A stretch of 64,000 nucleotides of DNA. It comes from Rhodosorus marinus (lineage: Eukaryota; Rhodophyta; Stylonematophyceae; Stylonematales; Stylonemataceae). The stretch lies in contig JAMWBK010000003.1 of the NCBI GenBank assembly GCA_029953675.1, positions 744,001 through 808,000 on the forward strand. The letters run 5' to 3'. Position numbers and translations under genes: made by a program. The stretch's first letter is position 1, and every line of letters begins with the position of its first letter. Below are positions 23,781 to 35,389 of the stretch, one piece after another. Below the pieces are notes generated by a model. It was not told the origin of the DNA and searched no databases. It saw only the letters and a program-made list of their open reading frames with translations.

Positions 23781-23965
23781 AACCTAGTTCAAGGGGTTGG
23801 GGGGGGGAGGGTGGTGAGAATACGATCTGAAAGCACTAGTCACCTTACTTATCTTTCGACAAAAAGATCACCTAATCCACTCCTCCCAATTCTTCTCTAC
23901 AAGAACCCGCCCAACGCCTTCAGGCAAAAAAAACCCATCGACGTTGTCAGGTAACAATCGTCAGG

Positions 23966-24013
23966 AACATTCGCCCTGCGCGGGCCGTGTGGGCCCGCGC
24001 AATGGCAAATGTT
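23966..24013. repeat. Strong 48-base imperfect palindrome (hairpin)
   Basis: Two arms of about 21 bases (starting AACATTCGCC and ending GGCAAATGTT) flank a four-base GTGT loop. The inner ten bases of each arm are GC-only or nearly so (GCGCGGGCC and GGCCCGCGC). It lies in an otherwise AT-leaning intergenic region about 330 bases before the GMP synthase start. It may be a small foldback element or cruciform-forming site. Confidence 0.7.
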
Positions 24014-24256
24014 AGCAGTTCGCATAATAGCCAATCACAAACAAATATCAATGTTTTTGGACCAATCATAGGCACGCAAAAAGTTTCGGAATGCTATAGT
24101 TGACGAGGAAGAGGTTTTCTAGGGCTTTTTTTAATGGACAGCTGTTTGGGAATGTTGAGGCGGGCGGCTTAGCTTGTGACGGTAAACATAGAGCAGGTGT
24201 TGTGTTTGCTGCGTTGGGAATTTTTGTTTGTTTCCTGGGAGGCCGTTGTGATACTC

Positions 24257-24258
<2 letters not shown>

Positions 24259-24301
<43 letters not shown>

Positions 24302-24303
24302 AT
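24259..24303. repeat. (TA)n microsatellite
   Basis: About fifteen TA units are followed by two shorter TATATATGTA segments, ending some 37 bases before the GMP synthase start codon, so it would lie in the 5' leader or at the core promoter. Confidence 0.9.
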
Positions 24304-24339
24304 CTGTGAAGATAGATTCTGAGAAGCAAAGAGTTGAAT

Positions 24340-26499
24340 ATGGATGAACGCGTGGAGAAGAGTCATGGACTGATCCTCATCTTGGATTTTGGATCTCAGT
24401 ACTCGCATTTGATAGCGAGGAGGGTCCGAGACGCGTCGGTGTTTTGTGAGCTCGTTGCTCATGATATCTCGGCTGAGAAGATTAAGGTATAGGCAAACCA
24501 GGCAAATCCGTCGTGGGGTGGATCGCCGTATTTATTTTGTGCGACGGCATTTCAGAGCCTAATCGATCGTGTTTTGACGGAATCTTGTGATGTTCTAGAC
24601 CCTGAATCCCAAGGGGCTTATTCTTTCCGGGGGTCCCGCTTCTGTCTATGAAAATGATGCTCCGCATCTGTCGCCAGGTGTACTTGATCTGGATATACCC
24701 GTACTAGGGATCTGCTACGGACTACAGGAGATTACTCAAACTTTGGGAGGGTCAGTAGTCGCGCACGAGAAGAAGGAGTATGGTTACGCGCAGCTCACAG
24801 TCTCTACTCTTGGAAAGGAGGTATGCTCTTTTCGCTGGACTGAATACGTACAGCACCCTATCGTTGAGCAAGCAAATTCGCAAGCTTACCCTTCATGGTT
24901 GCAACAGGCCTTGTTTAGTGATCTGGAAGATGACTTTTCCGTTTGGATGAGTCACGGGGACAAAATTCATCAACTCCCAGAAGGCTTCGTAGATTGTGGC
25001 ACAACCTCAAATACGGAGCACGCAGCGGTTGCCAATATCGAAAGGAACATTTACGGTCTTCAGTTTCATCCGGAAGTGACACATACAAAGTTCGGGACGC
25101 AGATCCTCAGCAACTTCGTACACGAGATATGCCACTGCGTAGGCGATTGGAGTATGAAGAATTTCATCGAGGAGGTGAGCACAAGAGCGGATTGGGTTCA
25201 TACTGTCCTAGTCCAGCTGGATTGAGCTTGTCATAGGGGAACTAATTCTTGCTGGCCTACCTCCCGCGCAAATCAGGCCACTGAGGAGATTAGGAAGATG
25301 GTTGGAGACGAACTTGTGATAGGTGCCGTTTCCGGAGGAGTGGACTCTACTGTTGCAGCAGTTCTCATGAAGAAAGCAATAGGGGACCAGTTTCAGGCCG
25401 TTTTCGTAAACAACGGCGTCCTCAGAAAGGACGAGGACACTGAGGTGTGCAGCGTTGAACAGTCGAAACAACCTTTCTCCTGTTATTCATGAACGCGGCC
25501 TGCATCGCCAAGTTTTCAAGACGTTTTACTCAAGGGGAAAGCGCTCTTCTACGCCAATAGGTTCAAATCAGGATGCGTGACAAATGCGGTGTCCACCTCA
25601 CCTATGTCGATGCATCCGAGGAGTTCTTGGCAATGCTCGCCGGTGTTACTGAGCCGGAGACGAAACGAAAGATCATTGGAAACACGTTTATTGAGATATT
25701 CGAGCGCGAAGCGAAGGCGTCAGGAGCAAAATTCCTTCTCCAGGTATGTCCGCACGGACCAGCTTAAAGAGCAACCTACGGCGGGGTAGTATTTTACCGT
25801 TCTCGGCGAATCCCCTTCTCGCCCAATAGGGTACTCTGTATCCAGATGTGATTGAGTCCGTATCACACAAGGGCCCCTCTGCAACCATCAAGACGCATCA
25901 TAACGTTGGCGGCTTGCCGGAAAAGATGAACTTGAAGCTTGTTGAGCCCCTTCGACTTCTGTTCAAGGACGAGGTGAGAACTCTAGGATTGATTCTTGGG
26001 ATCGAAGAGGACAGCATATACAGACATCCCTTTCCGGGTCCGGGCCTGTCCATTCGAATCCTCGGTATGTACTTCCCTGTGCAGACAAACCCAATATGTT
26101 TGGTAGGAGCGATGCTAACCTAAAGGTTCTCGCGCTTTGCGTCATTGTTCGTGTTTGGCAGGAGAGATTACGAACGAACGGCTAAGCGTCCTCAAAGAAG
26201 CAGATTCTATATTTATTCATGAACTGCGGGAGGCGGGGTTGTATCGCCAGATCGGACAGGCGTTTGCTGTTTTGTTGCCTTGCAAGGCTGTAGGAGTCAT
26301 GGGAGACTTCCGCACATATGAGGAGGTTATTGCTCTTCGAGCGGTTGAAACAACTGACTACATGACCGCTCACTGGTTCAATCTCCCATATGATCTACTG
26401 CAGCGAGTCTCCACTCGCATTGTGAATGAGATCCGTGGCGTCAATCGTGTGACCTACGACATCACTTCCAAGCCGCCTGGAACTATTGAATGGGAGTAG
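24340..26499 (+). CDS. GUAA: GMP synthase (glutamine-hydrolysing)
   Basis: The enzyme converts XMP to GMP with ATP and glutamine-derived ammonia. Seven exons (24340-24486, 24599-24820, 24908-25174, 25277-25444, 25561-25743, 25830-26064, 26162-26499) join in phase to 519 residues, the normal size. The class I amidotransferase domain has [11 protein letters not shown], the nucleophile in GICYGLQ (Cys near 88) and the His-Glu pair in [11 protein letters not shown]. The ATP-pyrophosphatase domain has the P-loop SGGVDSTV, then [21 protein letters not shown] and [10 protein letters not shown]. The protein ends PPGTIEWE, the canonical C-terminus. The fifth exon starts at the AG before GTTCAAATC; the next downstream AG would give a stop. 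Tail to tail with the TEX264-like gene. Confidence 0.97.
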
Positions 26500-26719
26500 C
26501 TCGAATTCTTGAAAACATTGGATTGTAATTTCAATTAAAGAAGAATATATATTATAAGCCGCAATCCCAAAGTCCGCGACCATGGCTAAAGGCTTCTCTG
26601 GCTCCCATCCTGCTAATGTCGTCTCTACGAGATGAACCGACCAGATGTTATAAGCAAATGGCAAAAAATTTCACGCGCCCGTTAAGATTCGTTTCTACTA
26701 AGTGCCGCGATAGTCTACT

Positions 26720-27445
26720 TCACTGGACTCGGGCTTCTCGCGCTAGCTCACTCTGCAAAGCGGCAAATACCCTGCTTGGTTCAAGTTCACGGGCTTCTTC
26801 AACAACCCACTTCAAACCATGCTCTAAGTCGGTGGAAACCATGGTTTCCGAAATTCCGTCGTGATAGATCTCCAAGGCACAGCTGGCCCACTCCAAGCCT
26901 CTTCTCTCTAGAGCCTTTCGCACATCTGGAAAAACCATTTGGACTCGGATGGTCCTGTTCAAGAAGTGAACAAAGCGATTCAAGGTGACCGGGAAGACTG
27001 CTCGAACGACTTCAGTACCCTTTAATACGAAAGGTTTATAACCATTTTCCGCAAGCTCCATCTCGAGACTCCGTTTTTCTTCCGGCGGTAGCTGGTCAGT
27101 TTCCTTGTTTCCCATTGCGACGCCTACAATCCACCGACATAGTGCATCGGTACCGTACGTATCCTGCACCTTGTACGGGTTGTCGTAGTAAACGAAAACG
27201 AGCCTCACGCACCTCCTAGCCCCGCTCCGAAGTTTGAATTCCTCAAGTAAACTTTGAGTACAAGATGAGACGTTCGCGTACGGGCCAACGTGACATTTGT
27301 ACCAGATGGGAAGACACTGAAAGTCAGTCTTCCCAAACTCAATCTCGGGTTTATCGAACGCTCCAACATACGAGAATAGCGCAAGAACAAGGCCAACACT
27401 CAACGCCAAGAAGATCGCCACCCCGCTGACCTCGATCTCCATCAT
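26720..27445 (-). CDS. TEX264-like ER membrane protein
   Basis: A 241-residue intronless product with one N-terminal membrane segment (about residues 8-28, VAIFLALSVGLVLALFSYVG) and a following GyrI-like fold. It matches the animal TEX264 layout: a short lumenal end, a membrane anchor, then YKCHVGPYANVSS, VFVYYDNPY, CRWIVG, a strand LKGTEVVRAVFPVT and LEIYHDG. Animal TEX264 is an ER-phagy receptor with a disordered C-terminal tail bearing an LC3-interacting motif. Here the protein stops about 35 residues after the GyrI-like domain, ending in a charged helix (EPSRVFAALQSELAREARV), with no long tail and no obvious LIR. Confidence 0.82.
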   Translation of the reverse strand: MMEIEVSGVAIFLALSVGLVLALFSYVGAFDKPEIEFGKTDFQCLPIWYKCHVGPYANVSSCTQSLLEEFKLRSGARRCVRLVFVYYDNPYKVQDTYGTDALCRWIVGVAMGNKETDQLPPEEKRSLEMELAENGYKPFVLKGTEVVRAVFPVTLNRFVHFLNRTIRVQMVFPDVRKALERRGLEWASCALEIYHDGISETMVSTDLEHGLKWVVEEARELEPSRVFAALQSELAREARVQ

Positions 27446-28867
27446 TCACGAGATCTATTCCTCGATATTCTCAACAGACTCCATTTTCTCCTTCTCCCCA
27501 ACCAGCTCCCCTCCAATCTGAAAACGGGGCTCGTCTCGACAAAAAAAACCTCACCGCCAACACTCCTTCATCAACCGATTTCCTCATAAAACTGGATCAC
27601 CAAAAAAAAGGTTGCTCCTCCCAGCGCCTCCCAGCCCACAAAACCCGCGAACAGCACAGCAACCTGAATAACAAAAGAAAAGGAGGGGGGAAAAAGACCA
27701 GAACCAACTTACAAATAAAAAGGTCCAAAAAAGAAATCACGGCTCTAGTCCTAATCCTTTCCCTACTAAACTCCCATTCCTCCCTCCTCCCACCTCCCCA
27801 CCTCCCCACCTCCCCACCTCCTCCCCACGCAGAAAGAAAAACAACTCTCACGAGACATTTTTGTACTTTTTCTTCAGACGATAAGAATTCGTCCAACATC
27901 ACATGAAGATGTTTCCTATCTTTTCCAGACATGTGGGGCAAAAAAATAAAAAGCTAAAGGCGTTTTCCATCGAAAAAGGCGTTTCCCGTCAACAAGCGAA
28001 TTGTTGCTAAATAAAAAAGAAAAAGAAAAAAGAAAAAGATCATTTCATCAAAATGTTTTAGCCCTTTTTACTTAATCGTTAAATAAATTACTTAAATTCA
28101 AATCTTGTCCACCTAAAATTGGGGGTAAGATATTTGAATTTTAGAAATAAGAACTTGGTTGAGAGTGTTTTCTTGGTCGGAAAATGGAATATTCCTTGCC
28201 CTATATCCTAATAATGGATTTATTACCTACCCTTAGAACAGTTGTAGTAGTTCGTCTAATATCATCGATATAGTTTCTGGTTTTTATATTGTTTGGTTTG
28301 GAGTAGGAATTTTTCAGGGGGTATGTGGTTGTGTGTGTGTATACAACCTTTTTTCCGGGATTTATGATGAGTTTTGTTTTTTGTTTGTTTTTTGTCAAAT
28401 GCTGAGGGAAAGCGATGAGGCGCTGCTGTCGGTTCGGTTGGTTCGACGATGAGAATGTGATCTTTCGTTCTGTTTATGATCCCGTCATAGCTTATCAGGT
28501 AATTAGTTCCATATGTGGGCAAGATGTGTGTCGTCATCCAGATAAGACCCGCTGAGCATGGATTGAACGCCCGGCCACTGGCCACGCCTTCGTCAGCTCT
28601 CCGGCTCGTGTAACACTCCTAATGATATACGGGGCCCAGAGTAGCTTCGAGAGTAACCAGCTGGGACTGTATATCGGGAGAACCAGGAAACGCTGGTCGA
28701 CCTGCGGATCAGGGGCAGCAAAGGAGGTCTACCGAATTCTTCGTGAACGGTTCTGTGCTAGCAGTATTGGTTGTGCCGCTTCCTGGAGTACCTCATTCGG
28801 GACCTTAGCCTCTGATTAAACCGATTCATTCATGGGTTGTGTTCGCCTTGGCCGATTACTATAGAGC
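27446..28867. other. Gap: leader of the TEX264-like gene, then AT-rich DNA
   Basis: Bases 27450-27850 are very C/A-rich on the plus strand with a CCTCCCCA repeat near 27785-27825, which on the sense strand is a G/T-rich leader. From 27940 to 28560 the DNA is AT-rich with no recognisable coding. From about 28560 the sequence becomes GC-balanced, leading into the retrotransposon relic, whose left border I cannot place. Confidence 0.4.
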
Positions 28868-29558
28868 TTGACGGACGTTTTCGATTGTAAACGTTCCTGC
28901 GTGTCGCTCGACAGGTGCTCCCCGCGTTCCGTGCGGATTGGACGGACATTCCTAGATGAAATACCCCCTAGCCGCCGCAGTACACATGGTGTACAACATT
29001 TCCACCATTGTTCCAGCTCGACCGGACTTTGGCCGCGCATGCACGACGAAAGTTGCACCGAACTGGCGCGGGAGCTGAACCGCCGGAAACTCATCGATAA
29101 GCAAGAACTGGAAAGCTACTTCGAGAACTACCGGCTGCGACGGGATGTTGTTGATACTCGTCCGAAGACGTTCCAACGGTTTGCTCTGGATGCTACTGTG
29201 ACATCGTTCCTGCAGGGCTAGAGTACCCGAACCGGAGTCGGGCTGAGAACGATTTTGGGCAAAACTAGCCGAGAGTTCCAAGCAGTCCCACTACAAGGAG
29301 GCGATGTCTAACGAAAAGCCAGTCGAGAAGTTCATCCCACCAGCGATCGAGACTTTTGGACGTACCGGGCGATTGGCCCAAGAGTTCTTGCGAGACAGCT
29401 GTAAGCACCTACTAAACAGGACGAACGAGCTGAGCGACGCACGAGCTCAAATGGGCAGGACGCTTTGGCAAGGAAACGCCGAGCTTGCGATAGGAGCTTT
29501 GCGTGTGCGTCAGATGGACAATCCACTGGTCCCTATTTCTCTTTCCAACGTAGCATGA
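28868..29558 (+). mobile_element. Degraded 3' end of a non-LTR (LINE-type) retrotransposon
   Basis: The plus-strand frames resemble the C-terminal region that follows reverse transcriptase in many LINE ORF2 proteins: a His/Cys stretch (HFHHCSS...MHDESC), then RFALDATVTS, then after an internal stop a charged helix SHYKEAM and KFIPPAIETFGRTG. The last motif corresponds to the F/L-P-x-V/A-E-x-x-G segment usual at the end of such ORFs. The reading frame is broken by a stop near 29248, so this is a dead copy. No reverse transcriptase catalytic motif is in the window, so the copy is also 5' truncated or decayed. Identification rests on remembered family pattern. Confidence 0.55.
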
Positions 29559-29891
29559 GACCCCGATAGCGGGGTCAACCTGACCTTTCCCCTTATAGGG
29601 ATAGAAACGGTGTTGTGCCCCAGTAGGTAGCTGCCCAGTAAAGGTTACGGTTACAGCTCTCCCAAACAGCAACCGGTCCCTCTTTGCGTGCGCTCCTGCC
29701 ACCAGCATCGTCGTGTCTCGGTTCCTTACATTTCGCGTCGGGCTTGCATCTGACTAGGTACTCGTGTTGAGGGTTTGCTCCTATGCATGGCAAGTTCATG
29801 TAGTAAACGGGGGAATGGCATAGCTTTGAAGTGATTTACATGATTTAGCTCTTCCGTATGTGTCGCTCACTGAAGAGGTCTATATCTCAAC
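29559..29891. other. Gap between retrotransposon relic and PPR-like gene
   Basis: Includes a short hairpin ACCCCGATAGCGGGGT at about 29562-29577, right after the relic. It may be the relic's 3' end. No gene was seen. Confidence 0.35.
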
Positions 29892-30603
29892 TTAGTCAAA
29901 GGCATCTGGGGGCAGGAGGGTGCGCAGGGTGGTTTCAAGTCCCCTTGGAAGAGTGACATCTCCTAGAGGAATTTTGTCGAAATACATCTGCTCCGGCAGA
30001 ACAAAAACAGAAAAACACGATTTTTAGGACCTTTCCACGTGCGAACAATCCATGTAGTGGCATCAGATAAACCTCAAGCCAACGCCCTCCAAAAGGTATT
30101 GCGAGCGACTGCAGAGGTAAACAGAACATTTTTGTCGTTCGCTCAATGCAGCTTAGAAATAGGACACGTACCTGCTCTACCAAGTGAAAGGCTATCTCCT
30201 TCTCTCGCGTGCCGATTGACTTTGAGCAGACATTCAGCAGTATATCGTAGCTGCTAGCTGTCGGTGTCCTGCCAGTTTTCTGTGACAATGCAAACGCACG
30301 GAACTGAGCTTGAAAATCCTTTCACAAGGAAGGAGAGCAGTTATCAAACCTTCATCAGAGTGAGAAAGTAGACTCCTTTTTCCAAGTCTCCCTGATCGGC
30401 CGCTACTTTTATCAGAGTATTCCATTCTTCTACGCTTGCGCTCTCATCTGAACCAGTAGACTCAGATATTCTCAGCCAACACGAAGCAAAGTGTCATCCC
30501 TTGAAGTGAAAGACACGATTCAACCACCTCACTTACCGCTGTCCTTCATCTTCTCCGCAAGCTGATGCCAGAGCTCATCCAGCGACTCCGAGGCCGCGAC
30601 CAT
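29892..30603 (-). CDS. Small PPR-like helical-repeat protein
   Basis: Five short exons (30603-30537, 30447-30350, 30303-30172, 30108-30031, 29987-29892) join in phase to 156 residues. Two segments look like pentatricopeptide repeats: EEWNTLIKVAADQGDLEKG and TASSYDILLNVCSKS, each followed by a helix. PPR proteins bind organelle RNA. The C-terminal part (VTLPRGLETTLRTLL) is not repeat-like. Exon 3 could begin at 30318 instead, which would make the second intron only 31 bases; I prefer the 46-base version. The fourth intron is also short (43 bases). A PPR protein this small is unusual; missing exons are possible. Confidence 0.55.
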
Positions 30604-32593
30604 GCGCACTCTCGTTCTCCTCACGCCCTGCACCAAAAGAGAAAAACACAGAGCAAACACAAACTCTGGTTCAGTCAAACCCATTTTCTCCTCAAAAACT
30701 TTCCGATCCCCTCCTGCATCCACTCACCGACAGTCTTCCACTGCTCCTGCACACCGCATCGTACTTCAAATGCTGGGCACCAAGAAACCCACTCGTACCC
30801 ACAAACCCAATCATCCTTGGCCAAAAGCAAAGACACCAACAATAAAGACTTTTGAACACAGAAACACAGGAGAAAAAAAAAAAAAAAAAAAAAGAACCAA
30901 ATTCTCTCCACCTCCTCAATCTTCCTTCCTTCGACACTCCCAATCCAAACGAATGACCCTCCGGCCCCTCTTCCCCTTCCCCACCAGACTCCTCATCTCA
31001 ATATCTCCAGGAAGCCCCCCCCCCCCCAAAAAACAAACATTCCTCTGCAATCCCAGTCTATTCAAAAATATCCATAAAACAAAAAATAGCATTCGACATT
31101 CCTTTCTTACTTCTTTTTTCTATTTCTTTCTATTTCATCCTATAAACAAATATTTTGATATAATAACACATTAAAAACAACAGGGATATCCTCAAAAAAT
31201 GAATTATTCTATATATTTTAGCCAATAAATGTAGCGATGAACGGACATGTGCCAATAAAAGATCGCTCAGCAAAGAGTTTCTCAAGAAGGGAGTTTTTTA
31301 TTCTTATTATTAGAATAGAAATCGTCGGTCGTCGACTTTGGTCCGCTCTCGACGATCTCAAATAGATTGAAAAATGGTCAATTGATTGACTAAGGATTAT
31401 GATGATTGATTACTGTCGACGATGGAGGTTGGACATGGGCAAACCTATGCTTGGGGATGGTGCAAACTTAAGAAGAGGCTTTTCCTTAAGATTTGAGTGT
31501 TGGCTAGACATCGTGGAGATTTTTCATGATTTAGTAAACGGATCCATTAGACGATTTACTTTGTGTAGTTCTGTTGAAGGGCTGGATTAGGCGTCAGGAA
31601 TCTCCCTCTCTGGGTTTCTGCAAGTGGGCTCGTTCCGGGCTTTTTTTCTCACTGAATGAGCTGTCGGCGATGGATGCTCTCTAGATTGAGGGCAGAGCTA
31701 TTTATTCTCTTTACGAGTTGACGAGGTTAATCCTCGGCCACCTGAATATCATTGGCAGGCAGTCGTTACCATATAACTTGTGAAAAGTGTTGTGGGAAAT
31801 CTTCCGGGACAGTGGCAAAGAAAAAACGTAGATAAGAGGAACAGGACGCCCGACCTTCACGAACATAAACTGCACATTACTTTATATATATATCTTTGCC
31901 TCTTCGTGCCCATTCTGTTAAAGATCCCGGGAAATTCAAGTGAACTCTGCGCTCTGCCCGACCCGCTCATCAGGGCCTTTCCTTTTCGTGATAATTTGAT
32001 GACACAAACGAATCTCTGCAGTGCCATACTCGGTGGTAGCTGTCTTTCCGCAATCGCTTCTTATAAGACCACGTCCGGTCATGAGGGAGCGTGTATCTCA
32101 AGAACGGCATGAACCTTTCCCAAGCTGCTGATCATCAACAAAAAAAGGAAAACAATATGAATTGTAGAGAAAAACATAATAACCGAATTCAATGAGTCTC
32201 ATTGAAACTTTTCAATGGTTCTATCCAGTTCGATGTAATGATTGGACAGACTCAATCCAACATCACGAGATATCAAATCAAGAGCGATTACGGATGAATT
32301 TTGATATGATCTATCAAATTAATTTTAATATTAAGTAAGTCCGTGAGAAGGTATGAATCCGTTGAGGACCTGCTTTGCAATGGGTTTGAACCAGCCATAG
32401 TTGCTGGTGGGATAGACTTTGTTGGTACTTAGATGCTGCATAAAAGGGAAAGAGATGCCCTGGGTGTATGAGGATGTCTTCAATGATACAAGGTGATTAA
32501 AAGGGTACTTGGATTTCACTGATACGTAAATGAGAAAGGCTCTTGTCTTGGAGGTGGCGTGGGGAATTTCGCTGGGCTGCGGGGAGGATCGTA
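30604..32593. other. Long gap, leader then AT-rich DNA
   Basis: Up to about 31050 the plus strand is C/A-rich, the sense-strand leader of the PPR-like gene, with a run of about 20 A near 30873 and a C run near 31018. From 31060 to 32500 the DNA is AT-rich. A plus-strand frame at about 31780-32112 (110 codons, no good ATG) has no recognisable domain. The last 60 bases before 32594 are G-rich and lead into the malic enzyme. Confidence 0.4.
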
Positions 32594-35115
32594 ATGAATC
32601 GATGGCTGGGAGGGGTCAGCGGGGGTGGGGTTCTGGACATGGCCTTGAGGTATGGCGGTAGACGTGGATATAGGGCTATGACATACGGTGCTCTGAGAAA
32701 ACCGAGTGGAGTTGCGTTTACGCGCTCACGGGGGCTTGAAGTTGTGTACGATCCAATGATCAATCAGGGCACGCATTTCAGCGATGTTCTTAGAGAGAGA
32801 ATGCACATACGGGGATTGGTACCGCCATCTGTTCAACCCCTCGACATGCAAGCTCAGAGAATCGTGAAGAGCCTCAATGATATCGAAAAACCCATTGACA
32901 AGTACTCGTTTCTCCAGCAGCTGCTGGATAGGAACGTCGTGCTCTTCTACAAAGTATTGGTGGAACATTTCTGCGAACTCGCTCCAATCGTGTATACTCC
33001 AACCGTTGGGCAAGCATGTCAGTTTCTTGACCTGATCTACCGCCGAACAAAAGGAATGTGGTGCGTCTACGAAGGAAAATGAAGAGGAACCAACTATACG
33101 AACTTCCAACAGCACTATCGGGTTGCTCAATAGTCCCCGTCCCCGTTTGATCTCTAGGTTTTCTGTCTACGACATCGGAATGATGAAGTCCATGACCTAC
33201 AACTGGCCAGAGGACGACGTCGATGTCATTGTGGTGACCGATGGCGGTCGAATTCTCGGTTTGGGTGATCTTGGATCTAACGGCATGGCAGTAAGTCACA
33301 AAGTTCTGATCATCAACTTCTGTGTGACTATTGGAATCTTGTACTGTCTACAAGCTTGAGAAGAGTAGCAGTCGCCCCTTCTCAAGGCGGGAGTATTGCA
33401 GTGGCTCAGCCCTTTGCTTTTCGCGTCTCTGCCAACAGATCCCAATCGGTAAGCTAAACCTGTATGTTGCTGGAGGGGGCCTCCACCCCAAAAAGACTCT
33501 TCCGGTGACGATAGACGTTGGAACAGACAATGAGACGTTGTTGAACAACCCGATGTACCTTGGAGTCCATAGGAGAAGACTAGAGGGAGAGGACTACATG
33601 CGGTTTGTCGAGGAATGGATGGATGCGGTCACCACTCGGTGGCCGAATGCGTGCATTCAGTTTGAGGATTTTGGTACCGCGAATGCTTTTGCCCTCCTGG
33701 AGAAGTATCGGGATCGATACCTCTGCTTCAACGACGACATTCAGAGCACGGGATGCATTGGTAAGCTCTCACCGTTTCACCTGGAAAAAAAGGAATCGAA
33801 AGAGTAGGATGCACGGAGCATGGAAGGAGAACCACGTCTTGCCTCTGGACAAGCGCGTGGATGAACTTCATTTCAGTACACTGTCCAAACGCGGCCATCG
33901 AGACAATCAGATAAGGGGTTTCGGACCTGATGCTCGCCTTGAAATGGGTTGTGTAAAGGACTTCTCTGAGCTTCGAATCAGGAGATGGCCTGCTCGATGA
34001 CGACCATACTCCATTAGGATTCCCTGCTCTCCAGCAGTATGGATATCTAACTTTTCTGTTTCTTTGTCTTCACAGCTCTGGCAAGCGTTCTAGCGTCGCT
34101 GCGAGCAAGAGGGCTGAGCTTTGGAGACCTCGTAGGAGAGAGAATTGTAATCGCTGGGGCAGGTAGTGCTGGTTTGGGTGTTTGTGAGCAAATCGTTCAG
34201 GTTCGTACAGCTCAGGAAATTTTTTGTCTACCGCTTCGGATAGACTTAGTTCGCAGTTTAAATTCGTGGTAACAGTATGTCGCAAGCAAAGGCGTCGACT
34301 CAAAGGAGGCATATGCACGATTCTGGATGCTGGACCATCATGGTCTGATTGGAAAGGGAAGACCAGCAGAGGATTTACTCTTTTCGCAGGGCTCTTTTCA
34401 ACGCAGTGATCTTCCCTCTGGAATGGGACTCCTCGAAGTCGTCCGCGCTGTGAAACCCACGATCCTCATTGGTCTTAGCGGCGCTAAAGGAATTTTCACA
34501 GGAGACGTGCTGCGGGAGATGTCAAAGCATGTAGAAAGACCCGTGATTCTTCCACTTTCCAACCCATCGGACAATTCGGAGTGCACCGCAGAGGAGGCAT
34601 GCAAGCATACGAAAGGAAAGGCTATTTTTGCGAGCGGCAGCCCATTTCCGTCCGTGAAGATGTCGGATGGGAGGGTCATGCACACGAACCAGTGCAACAA
34701 CATCTACAGCTTTCCTGGTAGGTGACGGACCCCTTATGCGAGGAGCGAGGAACAGCAGGATCGGATCGAGAGCTGCCCTCGGAACGAACGCTCACGTTCT
34801 TCCACGTTCTTCTGCGTAGGTATGGGGCTCGCCGTGAGCACGTGCGGACTTCGCAGGGTCACCGATAAAATGTTTCTTGCGTCTGCTGTGAAAATCGCTT
34901 CCCTCATGAGCGACGAGGACGTTTCAAAGGGTATTCTATTCCCACCTTTAGCACAGCTGAGAGATGTCTCCGCTCATGTCGCTGCCGCAATTGTCGAGGA
35001 GGCCATGAAGCAGGACTTGCTTCGGGACCCACCTCCTCCGGATGAAGACATCGTTGATTTTATGGCAACCTCCATGTGGACTCCATACTACGATGTTCTG
35101 GTTCCAGTTCACTAG
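32594..35115 (+). CDS. Malic enzyme
   Basis: Oxidatively decarboxylates malate to pyruvate with NAD(P)+. Six exons (32594-33060, 33158-33290, 33439-33760, 34076-34200, 34276-34717, 34820-35115) join in phase to 594 residues. Signatures: IVYTPTVGQACQ, the catalytic Tyr region; VVTDGGRILGLGDLG; IPIGKLNLYVAGGGLHP; FEDFGTANAFALLEKYR with metal-binding acidic residues; the dinucleotide motif VIAGAGSAGLG; and ILPLSNPSDNSECTAEEA. The first ~45 residues are Gly/Arg-rich with few acids, compatible with an organelle targeting peptide, which is inference. Cofactor preference cannot be read reliably. Tail to tail with the DUF711 gene. Confidence 0.96.
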
Positions 35116-35389
35116 CCCGCTTCACGGCTTGTATGAAAGCCTTCTAATTACTTCTAACAGATACACAATTACAAAGGTTGCAATCTACGCATTCTCATGA
35201 ATCTCCCTCGACGCAGACTATTCTGCATGATGCTGCTTTGTCGCTTCCAACTAGCAGCTTAGCCAGAGTGTTTCGGTCACTGCCGCTCGCTAGTGGGTGT
35301 CTCATTTAAGTTTGCCTAGCAGAAGCGTCAGTTGCTGTTCGTCCGCTTCCGTTGGCAAGTATTTCCGCAGGCGGCGAGGTGATCCGTCA

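Noticed and set aside
25571-25743. Start of GMP synthase exon 5 at 25572
   Set aside because: That acceptor gives an immediate stop in phase 0; the AG at 25559-25560 keeps the frame and the correct family spacing.
30872-30893. A run of about 20 A as a retroposed poly(A) tail
   Set aside because: No processed gene or target duplication is visible next to it; it lies in the homopurine/homopyrimidine-rich leader of the PPR-like gene.
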